Assembly: GCF_028389875.1 (NCBI RefSeq)
Contig: NC_084702.1
Coordinates: forward strand, 55,276,053 to 55,340,052
Reading direction: 5' to 3'
Length of the DNA: 64,000 nt
Origin: Rhea pennata
Lineage: Eukaryota; Chordata; Aves; Rheiformes; Rheidae
Part shown: one piece after another, positions 12,001-23,700 of the stretch
Position numbering within the stretch: position 1 is the stretch's first letter
Layout of the letters: the number at the start of each line of letters is the position of its first letter
The notes under the pieces: generated by a model
Seen by the model: only the letters and a program-made list of their open reading frames with translations
The model's database searches: none
Told to the model about the DNA's origin: nothing
Program-made: the position numbers and the translations under genes

Positions 12001-15000
12001 AATGCACATAAAACAAAATCCACATTTGCAAAGAACAGACACTGCAAATATCCTTCAATTGTGGCACATCTGGAGATTTTCTATGCAGCTTTAGGGACAA
12101 GTTCAAGTGTAATGGTATAAATTCCTCAGAAGAAAAAAAAAAAGAAAAGAAGGTATTTAATCTCTCTTAGTCTTACCTTGTTCAATACGTGTGGCCAGAT
12201 ACAGCATTTCTCCCTGAGCAGCTAGCTGGTGAACTGATAAAGCTGCAAAAAGGGAAGCAAAAGCATGTAGCATGAATACAAATTTTCATTGAGCTCTGTT
12301 TGTACATGAACAGTGTGGTTCGTGCAATACAGAGCTTGGATTTAAGAAGCATAAAATAAGATGAAATAAGGTGAAATCTTATGTAAGATAATAATTTGAA
12401 TTATTACCTTAAGAATTAAAAAGTTTCTGTATCAAGCACATAAAATTACAATAAAATTACAGAAAATTACAGAAAAATGTTTCTAGCTTTCAAATTAAGA
12501 ATCGTACCCTCTCTGGAAAACATGCTTCAGTCACGAACTCAATACAGCAGGTGGATTACCATTTTATGGTTGGAACCATGTGAAATTAGACAAGATTATC
12601 TCAATGTTTTCTTCCTACACTATAATTCCTTGAAAGACCAAAGAAAATGGAAAAAATCTGGCAAGTAGCTAGCTCACGTTTCACAAAAATAATTAACAAC
12701 AGTAAGGCAGAAGGATACTTACAATTTACAAGCAGAGGCGTTGTAGAAACTTCATTTCCTCTATGTTTGTTTGTTAGGGTAGTTGACTGTTTTATTGGAG
12801 AGAAATGCTTGGTAGTTGACGGAGTGTAAACATGTCGTACTTGGATACCAGGGGAAGGAGAAGTATGGATGTTGCATTCAGCTACGATGAACAGAGAAAA
12901 TAAACATGATTTTAGCGCTAGTAAGAGCATTAAAAGAAATCCACAAATTCCAAGTTGAACTAGAAAGCACTAGTGTCACAAGATCTTTAAAAACCTGCAT
13001 TAAGTAAGCTTGTGTAAGCTTTGTGACATGTTCTTTTTCCACTGTGGTAGTATATGACTGAAGAAAGGAGTAAATTCAGTTCTGGCATTAGAAGAGTACT
13101 GATATCCCATATGCAAGTATAGTACAGTATCACACAGGAACAACTTGGTATCTAAATGAAGAAAGCCTGTGTCCAGATACTCTGCTCATGTCTGGCATGA
13201 ATTTTTCAGGTAGAAGAGCACTACCTGACCTGTAATATCTTTAATAATGCTCTACAGTGCAATGAACAGGATGCAGCCATGCTCATTTAACTGCTTAGGT
13301 CATCCTTTTGCCTACTGTCTAACCAATACACAGCACAGTGTACTGTAATTCACTGAATTTCTTCATTAGGACTTTTCCTGTTGGACAAAATTGTAACTGC
13401 ATTATGAATGTTATATGAACATTTATCCAGTAGAAATAATGATGTTCCACACCAGCTTGTAGAAAATGCAACAGCAGGATGTTAGAATTCAAGAAGTCAC
13501 TCACTGTTGCTGTGTTTATTTGTACTAACTTTTTTTAGCTTTCTATCAGAATCTAACAATATTTTATTACAGAACATATGTGTTATCCTGACTTTTGGTT
13601 CTGAGCAGTCAATCTATTTTATTTTTTAAAAAAGATGAATGATTAAATACTGGAAAGACACAGTGAATACTGGAACTCCATTGCTAGCCAAATTGATCTG
13701 ACACTAGTGTGCAGTAGTAATTAATGATTTTAAGCTAATTAATATGTATGCCAAATTCAAGCTATAAAGAATTTCATGACTACAAACCCAAGTGCAAATT
13801 TGTGAAGGGAACTGATTAAAAGAACTATAGATGACCCAGGGCAGCAGGATGAAAACAAAATTACATTTTGTTTACCAATTAAATAGCTTCAGCTGAGGTT
13901 ACTGAATTAAGAGATCTACCAGGTTCTGTTTTGACCTGTGGTCCCTGGATCCACAAGACTACTTCTAAGAGCTTTACAAGTGTTACCTAAGAAGGCAAAC
14001 CCTATTGCTGATGTGTTTAAATTTGCCTTTCTGGTCTGGAGCTTCACTAGAAAGCACTTAAGGACTGCTAGTCAAAAAAGTTTGAAAATTGCAATAGCTG
14101 AACTGCAGTCAGACCATACAAATCACAGAAATTAAGATCTACAATAGATCTGTGTTCATGCCTATTATGGCAAACGGGTCAGATGCAGCATCAGGACAAG
14201 ATACACTACTAATAATCTGAAATATTAAAGCAAACACTGATAAACATAGTTGTTCAGAGGAACTAGAGATAAGCTCTAATTCTATCCTCTATAGATAAGC
14301 CCAGCCATGATAAAACCCCAATCAACTCTGAGGAAGCTGCACAGCATCGGGTGGAGACTAGCTGCAGGGAACAGCTTGCAAATTGTAGCAGTATTCACCT
14401 TCAAATAGCATGAAACCAAAACAGCAAATCAATCACTACAATGACTGCAGTCTTTGTGCAGCCATATTGATAAAACAAAGTCAGCTGTATAAAGTATGTT
14501 ATTTTGTCATCGCACTAGTGAAAGGCTAAAACAAGACCCACAAAGCTACTGAAGTTGAGATGACTGTGTAACACTTTCAGTGATGTTTTGCAAAAACATG
14601 TATATTTAAGTGGGTAGCACATGGTAAGACTGGAGAGTTAGCCACCAAATGCAAGCTTGTTTCCATCGTCAGCCTCAGCTCTTAAGTACATTAGAGACTT
14701 TTTGTGCCACTACTTTTCAATTAAAAATAACTTTGAGAAAAATCAGTTTACATTAAATAACCCATTATTAATTGCATACAATAACTCTGAGGAAACAAGT
14801 TATAGAAAATTACACAGATTAGCACACACACAATAAAAGGAGATTTTTTTTTTTAAAAAAAAGTCAGCTTAACAGAACAGGACAGTCCACACAACAAATT
14901 GTACCATGAAGTTCAACCTTTAAATAAGACAGACGCCACTTCAAGGTCAGAGTTAACTTGGTCTTGAATATTTTTACTGTCCTCTTCATTCAAAGATTTC

Positions 15001-15206
15001 ACAAATCGTGAACAGACATTCATATCGAATCTATTGGGCAAAATGAATTTCATTCCCATGGTGACACTCTGAGCTGGGCCTTCTTCTGTGCTAGAGTCAA
15101 GCTGATGTTCCACCTTGATATCCGGCATGGGCGGAAGGCTGTAGCTAGCAGTGCATTCTTCCACAATTAACTGGGCTCCAACATCTAAATTTGTTGAAGA
15201 TGCCAT
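8951..15206 (-). CDS. ANKRA2: ANKRA2, ankyrin repeat family A protein 2 (8 coding exons, complete)
   Basis: The coding exons, in transcript order, are 15206-14918, 12881-12723, 12242-12177, 11142-11045, 10859-10734, 10325-10259, 10163-10083 and 9006-8951. All join in phase between AG and GT, to 942 nt or 313 residues plus TAA, the length of human ANKRA2. The product nearly matches the recalled human protein: an N-terminal region with [19 protein letters not shown], a Ser/Thr-rich linker, then about five ankyrin repeats from about residue 148 to the end. Repeat signatures visible include [40 protein letters not shown] and [11 protein letters not shown], and the protein ends in LLQNIKE. In the family, the ankyrin groove binds PxLPxI/L peptides in partners such as megalin (LRP2), class IIa histone deacetylases and RFX7. 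I chose the ATG at 15206 because it has the strong context GCCATGG and gives the family length. An in-frame ATG four codons upstream (15218) has a poor context. The gene is head to head with UTP15. Confidence 0.97.
10083..10163 (-). CDS. ANKRA2: ANKRA2 coding exon 7
   Basis: This exon encodes [20 protein letters not shown] and VALGYRS, the last full ankyrin repeat. The acceptor is ACATAG and the donor is G/GTGAGT. Confidence 0.96.
10259..10325 (-). CDS. ANKRA2: ANKRA2 coding exon 6
   Basis: This exon encodes [20 protein letters not shown] and LL, one ankyrin repeat core. The acceptor is TTTTGCAG and the donor is G/GTAAGC. Confidence 0.96.
10734..10859 (-). CDS. ANKRA2: ANKRA2 coding exon 5
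   Basis: This 42-codon exon encodes [20 protein letters not shown] followed by [20 protein letters not shown] and DW. The acceptor is TTTCAG, the donor is TGG/GTAAGT, and both ends are phase 0. Confidence 0.97.
11045..11142 (-). CDS. ANKRA2: ANKRA2 coding exon 4
   Basis: This exon encodes [20 protein letters not shown] and [13 protein letters not shown], a canonical ankyrin repeat. The acceptor is AAACAG, the donor is AAT/GTAAGG, and the exon ends in phase 0. Confidence 0.96.
12177..12242 (-). CDS. ANKRA2: ANKRA2 coding exon 3
   Basis: This short exon of 66 nt encodes [19 protein letters not shown] and IEQ, the start of the ankyrin domain. The acceptor is TTTTTGCAG and the donor is G/GTAAGA. 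Confidence 0.95.
12723..12881 (-). CDS. ANKRA2: ANKRA2 coding exon 2
   Basis: This exon encodes residues 97-149, the polar linker with [12 protein letters not shown] and [11 protein letters not shown]. It is rich in Ser, Thr and Pro and probably disordered. The acceptor is CGTAG, the donor is T/GTAAGT, and one base is carried over. Confidence 0.95.
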
Positions 15207-15227
15207 GGCTTCAATCATGTAAAAGTT
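14918..15227 (-). CDS. ANKRA2: ANKRA2 coding exon 1 (with a little 5' UTR)
   Basis: This exon encodes residues 1-96 plus one base, coding from 15206. The likely acceptor is CATAG at 15228-15232, read on the minus strand, which leaves about 21 bases of 5' UTR in the exon. The donor is AAAG/GTTGAA, weaker than the other donors of this gene. It is required because only this join yields VLFK-AECNIH, as in the family. Confidence 0.88.
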
Positions 15228-16074
15228 CTATGTAAAATATTTCTTCATGACTTCTAGCCACCAGCAGTTCCAGTTAGCCAAACTGCCTCCAATACAATAT
15301 GGATGTTAAAATAATCTGTAATTAAACACAAATATTCTTCAACTTGGATGTTATATAACAACATTCTGGTGGAATAACATGTAAAGATATACCAAGCTTC
15401 CTTCATTTACATTTAGGGCATTTTAGGTAACCCAAAACATACTGAAATAATCATGTTACTACTGACACAAGCTATCAGCCAAATCCTCTGCTTATTTTTT
15501 TTATCATGTGGCTGTTCAAGCCAAACTCCCTAATGAAGTGAATAGGAATTTCATTTAAGTGAAACAGCAGAATATTAGCCTAGCTATAATAAAAATTCTA
15601 AAAAAGAAAAAGACAAGAACTGAAACAAACTTCCAGATGCAGATGATTTCATTGTCTAGGAAATGTCAGTCTTAGAGCAAGAGTTAAGAGCATCTATGCT
15701 TCCTTTCAACCCCCATAAACCAAGTGAAATAAGAGGGTCCTACCACACAGCTAGGAAGATGATAAACCCCCTTCAGGCTGCCGGCAGGAAAAGAGTTCAG
15801 AACACCCAGGGCCTCTTGGCAGTGCTGAGAACGGCCTAAACTCGGGGCAGGCTGCAGGGCACCCCGGGCAGCCCACCGGCGAGGCCCGCAGCGCCGCCCG
15901 CTCCTGGAGGGCAGGGCAGGGGAGCGGAGCCGCGGCCGAAGAGCTGCAGGGATGCCCGCTCCGGGCCCTCAGACGCAGCATCCGCCACCCGAAGCCCTGC
16001 TCGCTCCCGAGCGCAGGGCGACCGCGGCGGAGGCCGCTCCCCCGACCCCGAGCGACACCGCAGACCCACCTCAC

Positions 16075-16130
16075 CCCGGCGCCGCAGCCGTTGAAGACGA
16101 CGCGCCGGCGATGTGACGCCACTTCCGGCG
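16075..16130 (-). other. ANKRA2: Probable non-coding first exon of ANKRA2 (5' end uncertain)
   Basis: On the minus strand, GCGCCGGG/GTGAGG gives a good donor at 16069-16074, inside the CpG island and upstream of the first coding exon, whose acceptor is near 15228. Splicing across this roughly 840-base gap would supply the 5' UTR. The start at about 16130 is a guess based on the ETS-type motif there. Confidence 0.4.
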
Positions 16131-16190
16131 CGCCGCGCGGGTGCGCCAGCTGCGATTGGGCAGCGGGGCGGCGCGCGGGGATGATGCGGC

Positions 16191-16200
16191 TCTCGCGAGC
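16191..16200. promoter_or_regulatory. TCTCGCGAG-type element
   Basis: The sequence TCTCGCGAGC differs from the near-palindromic TCTCGCGAGA element by the last base only. That element is known to drive TATA-less, often bidirectional, CpG-island promoters. It lies about 270 bases upstream of the UTP15 start codon. Confidence 0.6.
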
Positions 16201-16235
16201 GCGCCGCCCTCCCGCGAGGCAGGCGCGGGCGGGCC

Positions 16236-16277
16236 ATGGCGGCGGCGGCGGCGCGCGGCGTGGCGCTCGCTCCCTGA
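16236..16277 (+). other. UTP15: Upstream ORF in UTP15 leader
   Basis: ATG in the strong context GCCATGG opens a 13-codon frame, MAAAAARGVALAP, ending at TGA 16275-16277. It would be in the 5' UTR if transcription starts upstream of 16236. The next base after the stop begins the GGC repeat. Confidence 0.5.
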
Positions 16278-16309
<32 letters not shown>

Positions 16310-16310
16310 G
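16278..16310 (+). repeat. UTP15: (GGC)10 trinucleotide repeat
   Basis: Ten GGC units are followed by GGG, about 150 bases upstream of the UTP15 start codon and probably inside its 5' UTR. Confidence 0.95.
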
Positions 16311-16457
16311 ACCCCCCGAGCGCCCGGCCCGGCCCGGCCCGACCAGCCCCCCCGAGCGCCCGGCCCGCGGCGCTGCCCGCGGCGCGGCCCGCAGCCCGGG
16401 CCAGGGCTCGCAGGCGGCCGCAGCTCCCCGGGCCGCGCCGGCCGGCTGCGGGCCGCT

Positions 16458-16547
16458 ATGGCCAGTTACAAGCCGGTGGTGGTTCCGGCGCAGCCCCGGC
16501 TCGGCGAGAAGGTCACGCAGGACACGCTCTACTGGCGCGGCTACAAG
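16458..16547 (+). CDS. UTP15: UTP15 coding exon 1
   Basis: This exon encodes residues 1-30, with [18 protein letters not shown] and [11 protein letters not shown], ending AAG/GTGCGG in phase 0. Confidence 0.96.
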
Positions 16548-19500
16548 GTGCGGGCAGCCCCGGGCCGGGGTGGCCGGGGCGGGGGCGGCGCTGCGCTGCG
16601 CTGGGCTCGGGCCGCTCCGCCGCGCCTCGGCGTCCTCAGGGCGGCGCGGGGCCGGCGCCGCTCCTCTGGCTCCCGAGTGACGGTTGCCGTCTCGGCGGTT
16701 CCCTCTCGCCCTGTATCAAAGCTCACCAACAGCTTCCGAGAAAACCAGGCTGACTCGTACCCCGCGTTGGCCCGGCACTCGTAGCTAGTGTCCCGAAGTA
16801 TTTTTTTGTCGCTTTCGCTGATGCAATCAAAGTATTTTTAAACGTGTGTAGATGAGCTTTTGTTGCTTAAATGCGTAGTTAATAGATTATTTATAATGCA
16901 TGAATAGGAAATGTGAAAAGTGCATCTACAATCCACAAAGCAGCAAAAGACTGGCAGGAGATAAACTTAATAGAGTTGTATTTAAAATTAAATTGGTTCT
17001 GAAAAGGGTTTTCAGTACTGTGTGGGAAGAATAGTAGATTTAGTTTTAGTGCTATCATTTTTGTTAGTGCACTTCTGTGTATTTGGTAATTGTTGTATTT
17101 CTTTTAGACCCCTGTTCAGATAAAGGAATTTGGTGCGATAAACAAGATCGACTTCTCCCCAGTTTCTCCATATAACTATGCTGTCACAGCCTCCTCAAGG
17201 GTAAGTGCTTTTCTTTCGAGTTTTTAATGTTCTTTGGCTTTAGAAATGGTCTTATCTTGTTTGTCAGCTACTATCATGTGAATAAACTTAATGTCTTCTT
17301 GTTTTGCTAGATCCACATTTATGGTCGTTACTCTCAGGAACCAGTCAAAACTTTTTCTCGCTTCAAAGATGCTGCCTACTGTGCCACGTATAGAGATGAT
17401 GGCAAACTGCTTGTTGCTGGCAGTGAAGAGGGTAGCATTCGACTCTTTGATATCAGTGGAAGAGCACCACTGAGACAGTTTGATGGTCATACTAAGTAAG
17501 ACAACATTGTTTTGTTCCTTGTGTGTATAAGCTTGCTCATGAGTTTACATATGTCTGCTTTGTATATTGCTGAAAAATTTAAAAATGATTAGTATATATT
17601 ATATCCAACCGTCTGACGTTTATCTCGTTGCAAAGTAGTCTATTAAATGTTAACGTCAGAATTGGAGTGACAGTATATATTTCTTTAATTCCAAAAGTGA
17701 ATAAACTACGTGGAAGAGTAAATACATCCTCTAATTCAGATAGGTGTCTGTTACTTAATATATTTTGTATGTGCAGTCCTGTGACTGTAGTGTACTGATA
17801 AGCAAATTCTGTTTGATGCCAGGAGAAACAGAACTCCCAAAATGGGGAAGAAATTTGCCAGGAAAAGCAAAAATCACTTAAAAAAAAGAGGGGGACGGGA
17901 GAATGGAAGAGGATTTCTTATATTCCAGTGAGAAGAAAAAAATGTTTGAGATAAGCCTATCAGTTTTACAGAGAAAACACAATAGTAATATTTAGATTAT
18001 ATAGATTGTTATGTTGTGGAAAACTATAGATCTTTATCTAAAACAGCAAAACCCTCTTCATAATCAGAAAGTGCACAGGCGTAAGTCAAGAGTGTGTTTC
18101 CATTACAGTTCTCTGGTTGCAGATAGGGTATTATCTTATGTCTTGACCCCTAGATAAGTTTTAGGATATCTGTGTTTTATGTCAAAGTTGCTCTTTGTTG
18201 GGATGTTACAATGATAATACAGATTTGAATAGTAATTTTAAGGGACAAGAAGAGTTTTCAAATCAGTCTTAAAATTTGCTAATTATAAATTTTGAGTACT
18301 AATATACAGATCTCAGTAAAAAAAAAATATAGCTTTCATAAAGGCATTCAGTAGTACTGTAAAACCCTTAAAGCAGATCATGTTGGTGCTTAGATAAACA
18401 TCTGTCAGTATGATCTTTTTTTCTGTCTGAAAATACAAAAACTAAAATATTTTTAACTTCTGAAGTAGAGGGAATACTTTACTTTAAAAAATTATGCGGT
18501 TAAACTAAGTGTTCTGGAAACAAATATATGTTTTAACTTTTGGGTATTGTGGGTTCTGTTTCCTAGAGCTGTTCATGTAGTGGGCTTCCTGTCAGACAAA
18601 TACCGAATATTTTCTGGTGGTGATGATTATTCATCGAATTTGTGGGATATTCCAAGTGCTACAGAAATTGTGTCGTACAATGAACATACAGACTACGTGA
18701 GATGTGGCTGTGCAAGTAAACTGAACGCAGATGTCTTTATAACAGGTTTGGCTTTTTGTTTTTTAAATTCTTCCTTTGGATCAAACTGTAGAGAAAAGCA
18801 GAAAGGTGATTTCTCTTTGCTCCAGCAGGATCTCTTTGATTATGTCTTAAAAATGAAGGATTTGTCTTTGTGCTTTGTATCTATCTTGCCATTTCCTTTT
18901 TCTGTTTTTTTTTTCTATTTTAAGTGATTTAACTGGTGTGACACTGATACCTGTAGGGAAACTGTAAGTGAGCTCATTTTTAACATGCAGTTTCTTTGTG
19001 CTTTAGCCTGTTAAGATTACTTGCCTTAGAAAGCTTAAAGTCTTGTGAATACATCCGTTAGCTGGCATTGGCTAAATATTTTTGTCAGGTTTTGGAAGGA
19101 GACATACTCAGTTGTAGTTTATGCACAAAACCTTTTAATCTCAAAACTGAATCACGCGGTACTGTGAGAAGTTACTTGAGAACAGTTGCTTTTGGATTTC
19201 CTAAGAGTTGTTGTGTGAAGTCTGATATTCCTTACTTTTAGATACGTAAGAAATAGATCTCATCAGATTTTCTGATTTCTGTTACTATATTTACACTTGA
19301 GAATGGGAAGAAAATAAAGCTAAGACTTAAATTATATTTAAGGCCTGACATGTTGATAGACCTGGAATTGAAAGCTGTATAGTATCTGTAGGCTGTAAAT
19401 TAACTCAGTTTATAGTTTAAAACTGTTTCCATTTGGCAGGAGCTCCTTTAGCTTATAGCATGTGCCTGTTTTCAGTTCTTGAAATAGTTTCGCTTTCACA

Positions 19501-20695
19501 ATTTCGGTTATTTATGGTGTTGATTACAGGTTCCTATGATCACACTGTGAAAGTATTTGATGCACGAACTAAAAAAAGTGTCATGACAATAGAACATGGC
19601 CAGCCTGTGGAGAATGTGCTTCTCTTCCCTTCTGGTGGGCTTCTAGTATCTGCAGGTACTTGAGTAAAATTAACTCTCTTTTCTGTTGGCGGCTCTAATT
19701 GAAGAGACATTTCAGGCTGCTTAATTTCTGTGTGATGTTTTTATTTGGCAATGAAAGGGTAAGTGACTTAACAGGTGGATTTCTTAGCAATCTCTTGGGA
19801 AACTGTTGATCCAGAGGGTGAAGGCAGAGAGTTTTTTTTCTCTGATATGAAACTTCTTGAAGTCAATCAAAAAAAAAGTGACTTTTTTAATGACTAGATA
19901 AAGACTTTCACTGGCCCAGTGCTGAAGTGAAGGAATAAACATATTTGAGAAATATTTTGAAAAGATGGGAATGTACCTTTCTCTTAACAATGATGCTTGG
20001 CAAGGCCTTTTAGTCTTCTCTCATCATTGCATCAGAAATCCTGTAACCCAATGCTGAGTCTAATTTTTTTTTTGTAAGGAGGATATTGTGACATTCAGCT
20101 GGGCTTGCAGAATGACCTGAAGAAGGGAGCAGGCTTGTTATCTGTCTTGTCCCTTGTTCATAATGGATGATGAGTAGGTACAGAAAGCTCAGTGTTACAA
20201 AGGAGGAGGCAGTGTGTTCTCTCACTTTGAAAACTTCAGGGAAGCAGAATTGTGTATGCGTCAAAAAACCATTCTGTGTGCTTTCTTCTCATAGGAGGTC
20301 GATATGTCAAAGTTTGGGATGTACTAAAAGGTGGACAATTACTAGTTTCACTTAAAAATCACCATAAAACTGTAACTTGTTTATGCCTGAACAGCTCTGG
20401 ACAAAGGTTACTGTCAGGATCCCTGGACAGGTTAGTATGTTTTATGACTTTATAGTGATTTAAATTCCCTAGAATTTCTTCTGTTCCCTTTGAAGATAAA
20501 ACCTCAGAATGAAGCTGTGCGGATGTTTTGAGCGGAGACATTTTTAACTTCTAGGGATGTGATTTATTTAGAAACATAGCTTGGGCCAGGGTGCAGTTTG
20601 CAATATACGCTTGCTTTTCCCTCTTATTAGCTTGAATATCAGTGGGGTTGCATGTGCCCATTGGTAATGGATGTGTGGCACTTTTCACTCAGCAC

Positions 20696-20727
<32 letters not shown>

Positions 20728-23700
20728 ATACAAACTGGCCTTTGCAGTCTCAGTAAAGTAACTATTCTTTAGTTTAATGCAGTCACTGTTAGCTAAAACA
20801 TTATTAGCATTCACCTTTAGAAGACCCTGATTTTGTGTATTTGCGCAGTTGCTTCTTGTCACCTGAACTGACACTGTTGGTGGAAGGAATGCATCCAAGG
20901 TGCAGGAGTCAAAAATGACCTCGTTAGAGGATGTTCCTGTGCTCCTACCCTCACCTCCGTTAGCTAACTACAGTTATTCAACTTGTTGTCTCTGAGACGT
21001 AGTAAATAGTTTGAAATGACAGTTATTTGTTCTCTTCCTTTCTTCCTCTGGTACTTCCTAGGCTTACTCAAGCGTTATGATTAGAAAGCATAAACTCAAG
21101 ATCACTAATTCTGTACCAATTTGTCATTCAATGCTTGTAATACTAGTAAGTTCATACTTTTTGTAAAGTACTGTTTTCTTTCTTCTGGTTGTTAAATACT
21201 TATTTCCTATCTTCATCCAAATCATTAAACAGCAGCAGGAGGCAAGAATATCCATATATTTTCTTCCAGAAGTTGTAGGTAGATCTTCCATTTAAAATAA
21301 AATGAAAAAAAAAAAGAAGAAATGCTGCCTTAGTGTTTTCTAATAAGTATTGCAAAATTCAGATGGTCGCTACATTTTTTTTTCCCCTATCCCTCTCCTG
21401 TGGTCATCTTTTGGGAGTAAGGGTAATCCTTTCTTGTCTTTTACATGTCTTTTATTAGAATCTTTCTGTTATTGCAGGAGCAATAATGAGGAATAAGTTA
21501 ACTCACAGAGTGAAGAAAGCATTGTTTTAAAACTCAATTTCCTTAAATCTAACAGATATAACAGAGCTTTAGAAGGATGAATTTTTTCCAAATTGTCTAC
21601 AATGAGGTGTTAGTAATGAAGTTTTAATCATTACTTTTCTATATAGGCATGTGAAGATTTACAGTACCACTTCCTACAAAGTAGTCCACAGTTTTAACTA
21701 TGCAGCATCAATCCTCAGTCTTGCATTGTCGGTAAGTATATTAGAAACCTTCCTAGGCAAGATAATTACCAATAACTTTTAAGTAGCTTAAGTAATTCTT
21801 TTTTGCTTTAATTGCTACTAGATGCTTCAGAAGAATGCTCTGCGTGCAAAATAGGGTCACTGAATATATTCCTCCTTAGTAAACATTGCATTAAGTTTTA
21901 AATATTATGAATAAGGCACCAGTTTTTACCTTGTTAGATCAGTACAAAATTGCGTCTGTGTCAAGGGTGGTATTTATCATGGGGAAAGTAGGCAGCTCAC
22001 AAGGGAATAGCCATGTCTTTTGACTTAAAGAAAATTATACTAATCTTGCTTTTCAGGAACCATCCTAGTCTCATTTTATGGCAGTGAAAAAGTGACGAAG
22101 TAATTCATTTGTTGATTGAAAAATCTGAAATGGGATGAACATTTCTTAGAAATCGTTAGTGTCAGGTTGGTCTGAGGAAGAAAAGAGGGCATAGGCTTTC
22201 AGCAGAATCAAACTTGTCTGCTGAACGGATGTCTCATTGTCTCAGAAACAGAAAACAAAGATGCTCATTTCTCCAAGCCATTTGAGTTCCCATGGATAAG
22301 TGACCAGCTGAGAGGAACGCTAGAGGCCAGCACCACTTTTTGTAAGCAGTACTGTTGTGGTGTTTTAGTGAGTACAAAAGGGCTAGATCTATAATGGGCT
22401 TTGAATGACTGTTCATGGTGAAGAATATAGGTAGGGTTACGTTTTTCACAGAACCAAAGAACAAAACTCCTTAAGATTCTGTAGCAACTGCAAAATATCA
22501 TGCAAATCCTGTAGTTTGGCATCTCCGTAGGTATCTTTCAAGCTGCTATTCAGTGATTGCTTTCTAATAGATAATGGTCATATCTACTTTATAGCATGTA
22601 ATAGCCAAAGAAAACTGAACACCATTTAAAAAAACTTATGAATTACAGGCATTTGCAACTTAAAACAATAATGTTACTGCATATTTGAACCTTAACATTA
22701 GAGGTTTATTAGATTGATCAGGTTGCTTAGGACTGCATCTTTGAAATTGGCTGTGCTTTGAGCAGGGAGCTAGACCATAGGAACTCCAGAGGTGCAGTTC
22801 AACTTAAATTATTCTATGATCCTTTATTATGAAGGATTATGAATTATGAATTATTGTATGAGCTTATTATAAAGCAAAAAATTTGAAAAAGCTGCATGGT
22901 ATGGTATGTATCGTCAAATAAACACACTAGGTTACTAACTGTAATTTATTTTTATTTATTTTTTTTATTTTAGCCTGAAGATGAAACCATAGTTGTAGGT
23001 ATGACCAATGGGGTACTACATGTTAAACATAGGAAACCTGAAGAAAGCAAAAAAAAGTTGCAAAAGAGGAGACAGCCAGCGTATAGAACCTATGTAAAAG
23101 GAAAAAATTACATGCCAAGACAGGTACGGCAGCGTGAGAGAATGTATACTGAAGCTCTCCTCAAGATTTGTTGTTGTTGTTGTTTTCTTGTGCTGTGTTG
23201 AAGGAAGGGAAGATACAAAGACACATAAGCTTCTTCATGATAACAAAATATTTAACCCATTGTGTATGAGTATTTTGAATTTGTCTTTCAATTCTAGGAG
23301 GACTTCTATGTCAGTAAACCTGGAAAATGTGTTTTGAGGAAGTATGACAAGCTGCTGAAGAGCTTTCAGTCATCGAAGGCCCTTGATGCGGTACTGGAGG
23401 TAAGGTGCTATTGTGTTGTCTTATCAAAGTTGAGTTCTCTCATCTGAAGTGAATTTTTATTTCTTGGACAGACTTTATTCTAGTGTAGAACTAGGAAGGA
23501 ATCAAACCTATGTGGGTTCCTTATGCATTCTTGTTTATTTGCAAACTATTTGCAACTCTGTTTTGTGTTTGAAGATGGTGCTTGATACTAAACTGTTCTT
23601 AAATATGTCCAGCCCCACATCAGGTTGTATACTCCTGAAGTTACAGTTGCAGTCATGCAGGAACTAAATCGAAGAGGGACACTAAGGAGTGCGCTTGCAG

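Larger units (their letters stand above)
15838..16680. promoter_or_regulatory. CpG island and shared ANKRA2/UTP15 promoter
   Basis: A sharp rise in GC and CpG density covers the interval between the two divergent genes, with no TATA box. Promoter-type motifs cluster at 16114-16200: TGACG (16114-16118), ACTTCCGG (ETS type, 16121-16128), ATTGG (inverted CCAAT, 16155-16159) and TCTCGCGAGC (16191-16200). The first UTP15 codon is at 16458. The likely non-coding first exon of ANKRA2 ends near 16075, so the two transcription starts are probably within about 150 bases of each other. Several long open frames on both strands here are GC artefacts. Confidence 0.85.

Noticed and set aside
15207-15218. 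Upstream in-frame ATG (MIEA) as the ANKRA2 start
   Set aside because: It has a poor context, and the downstream ATG has GCCATGG and gives the family length of 313 residues.
15751-16784. Long overlapping open frames around the ANKRA2/UTP15 promoter
   Set aside because: They are GC artefacts. The only supported coding there is UTP15 exon 1 in the frame starting at 16458.
18746-18927. Extension of UTP15 exon 4 into the following intron as an alternative coding end
   Set aside because: The frame is open for about 60 more codons, but the WD40 fold continues perfectly across the splice to exon 5, and the extension has no family similarity that I can see.
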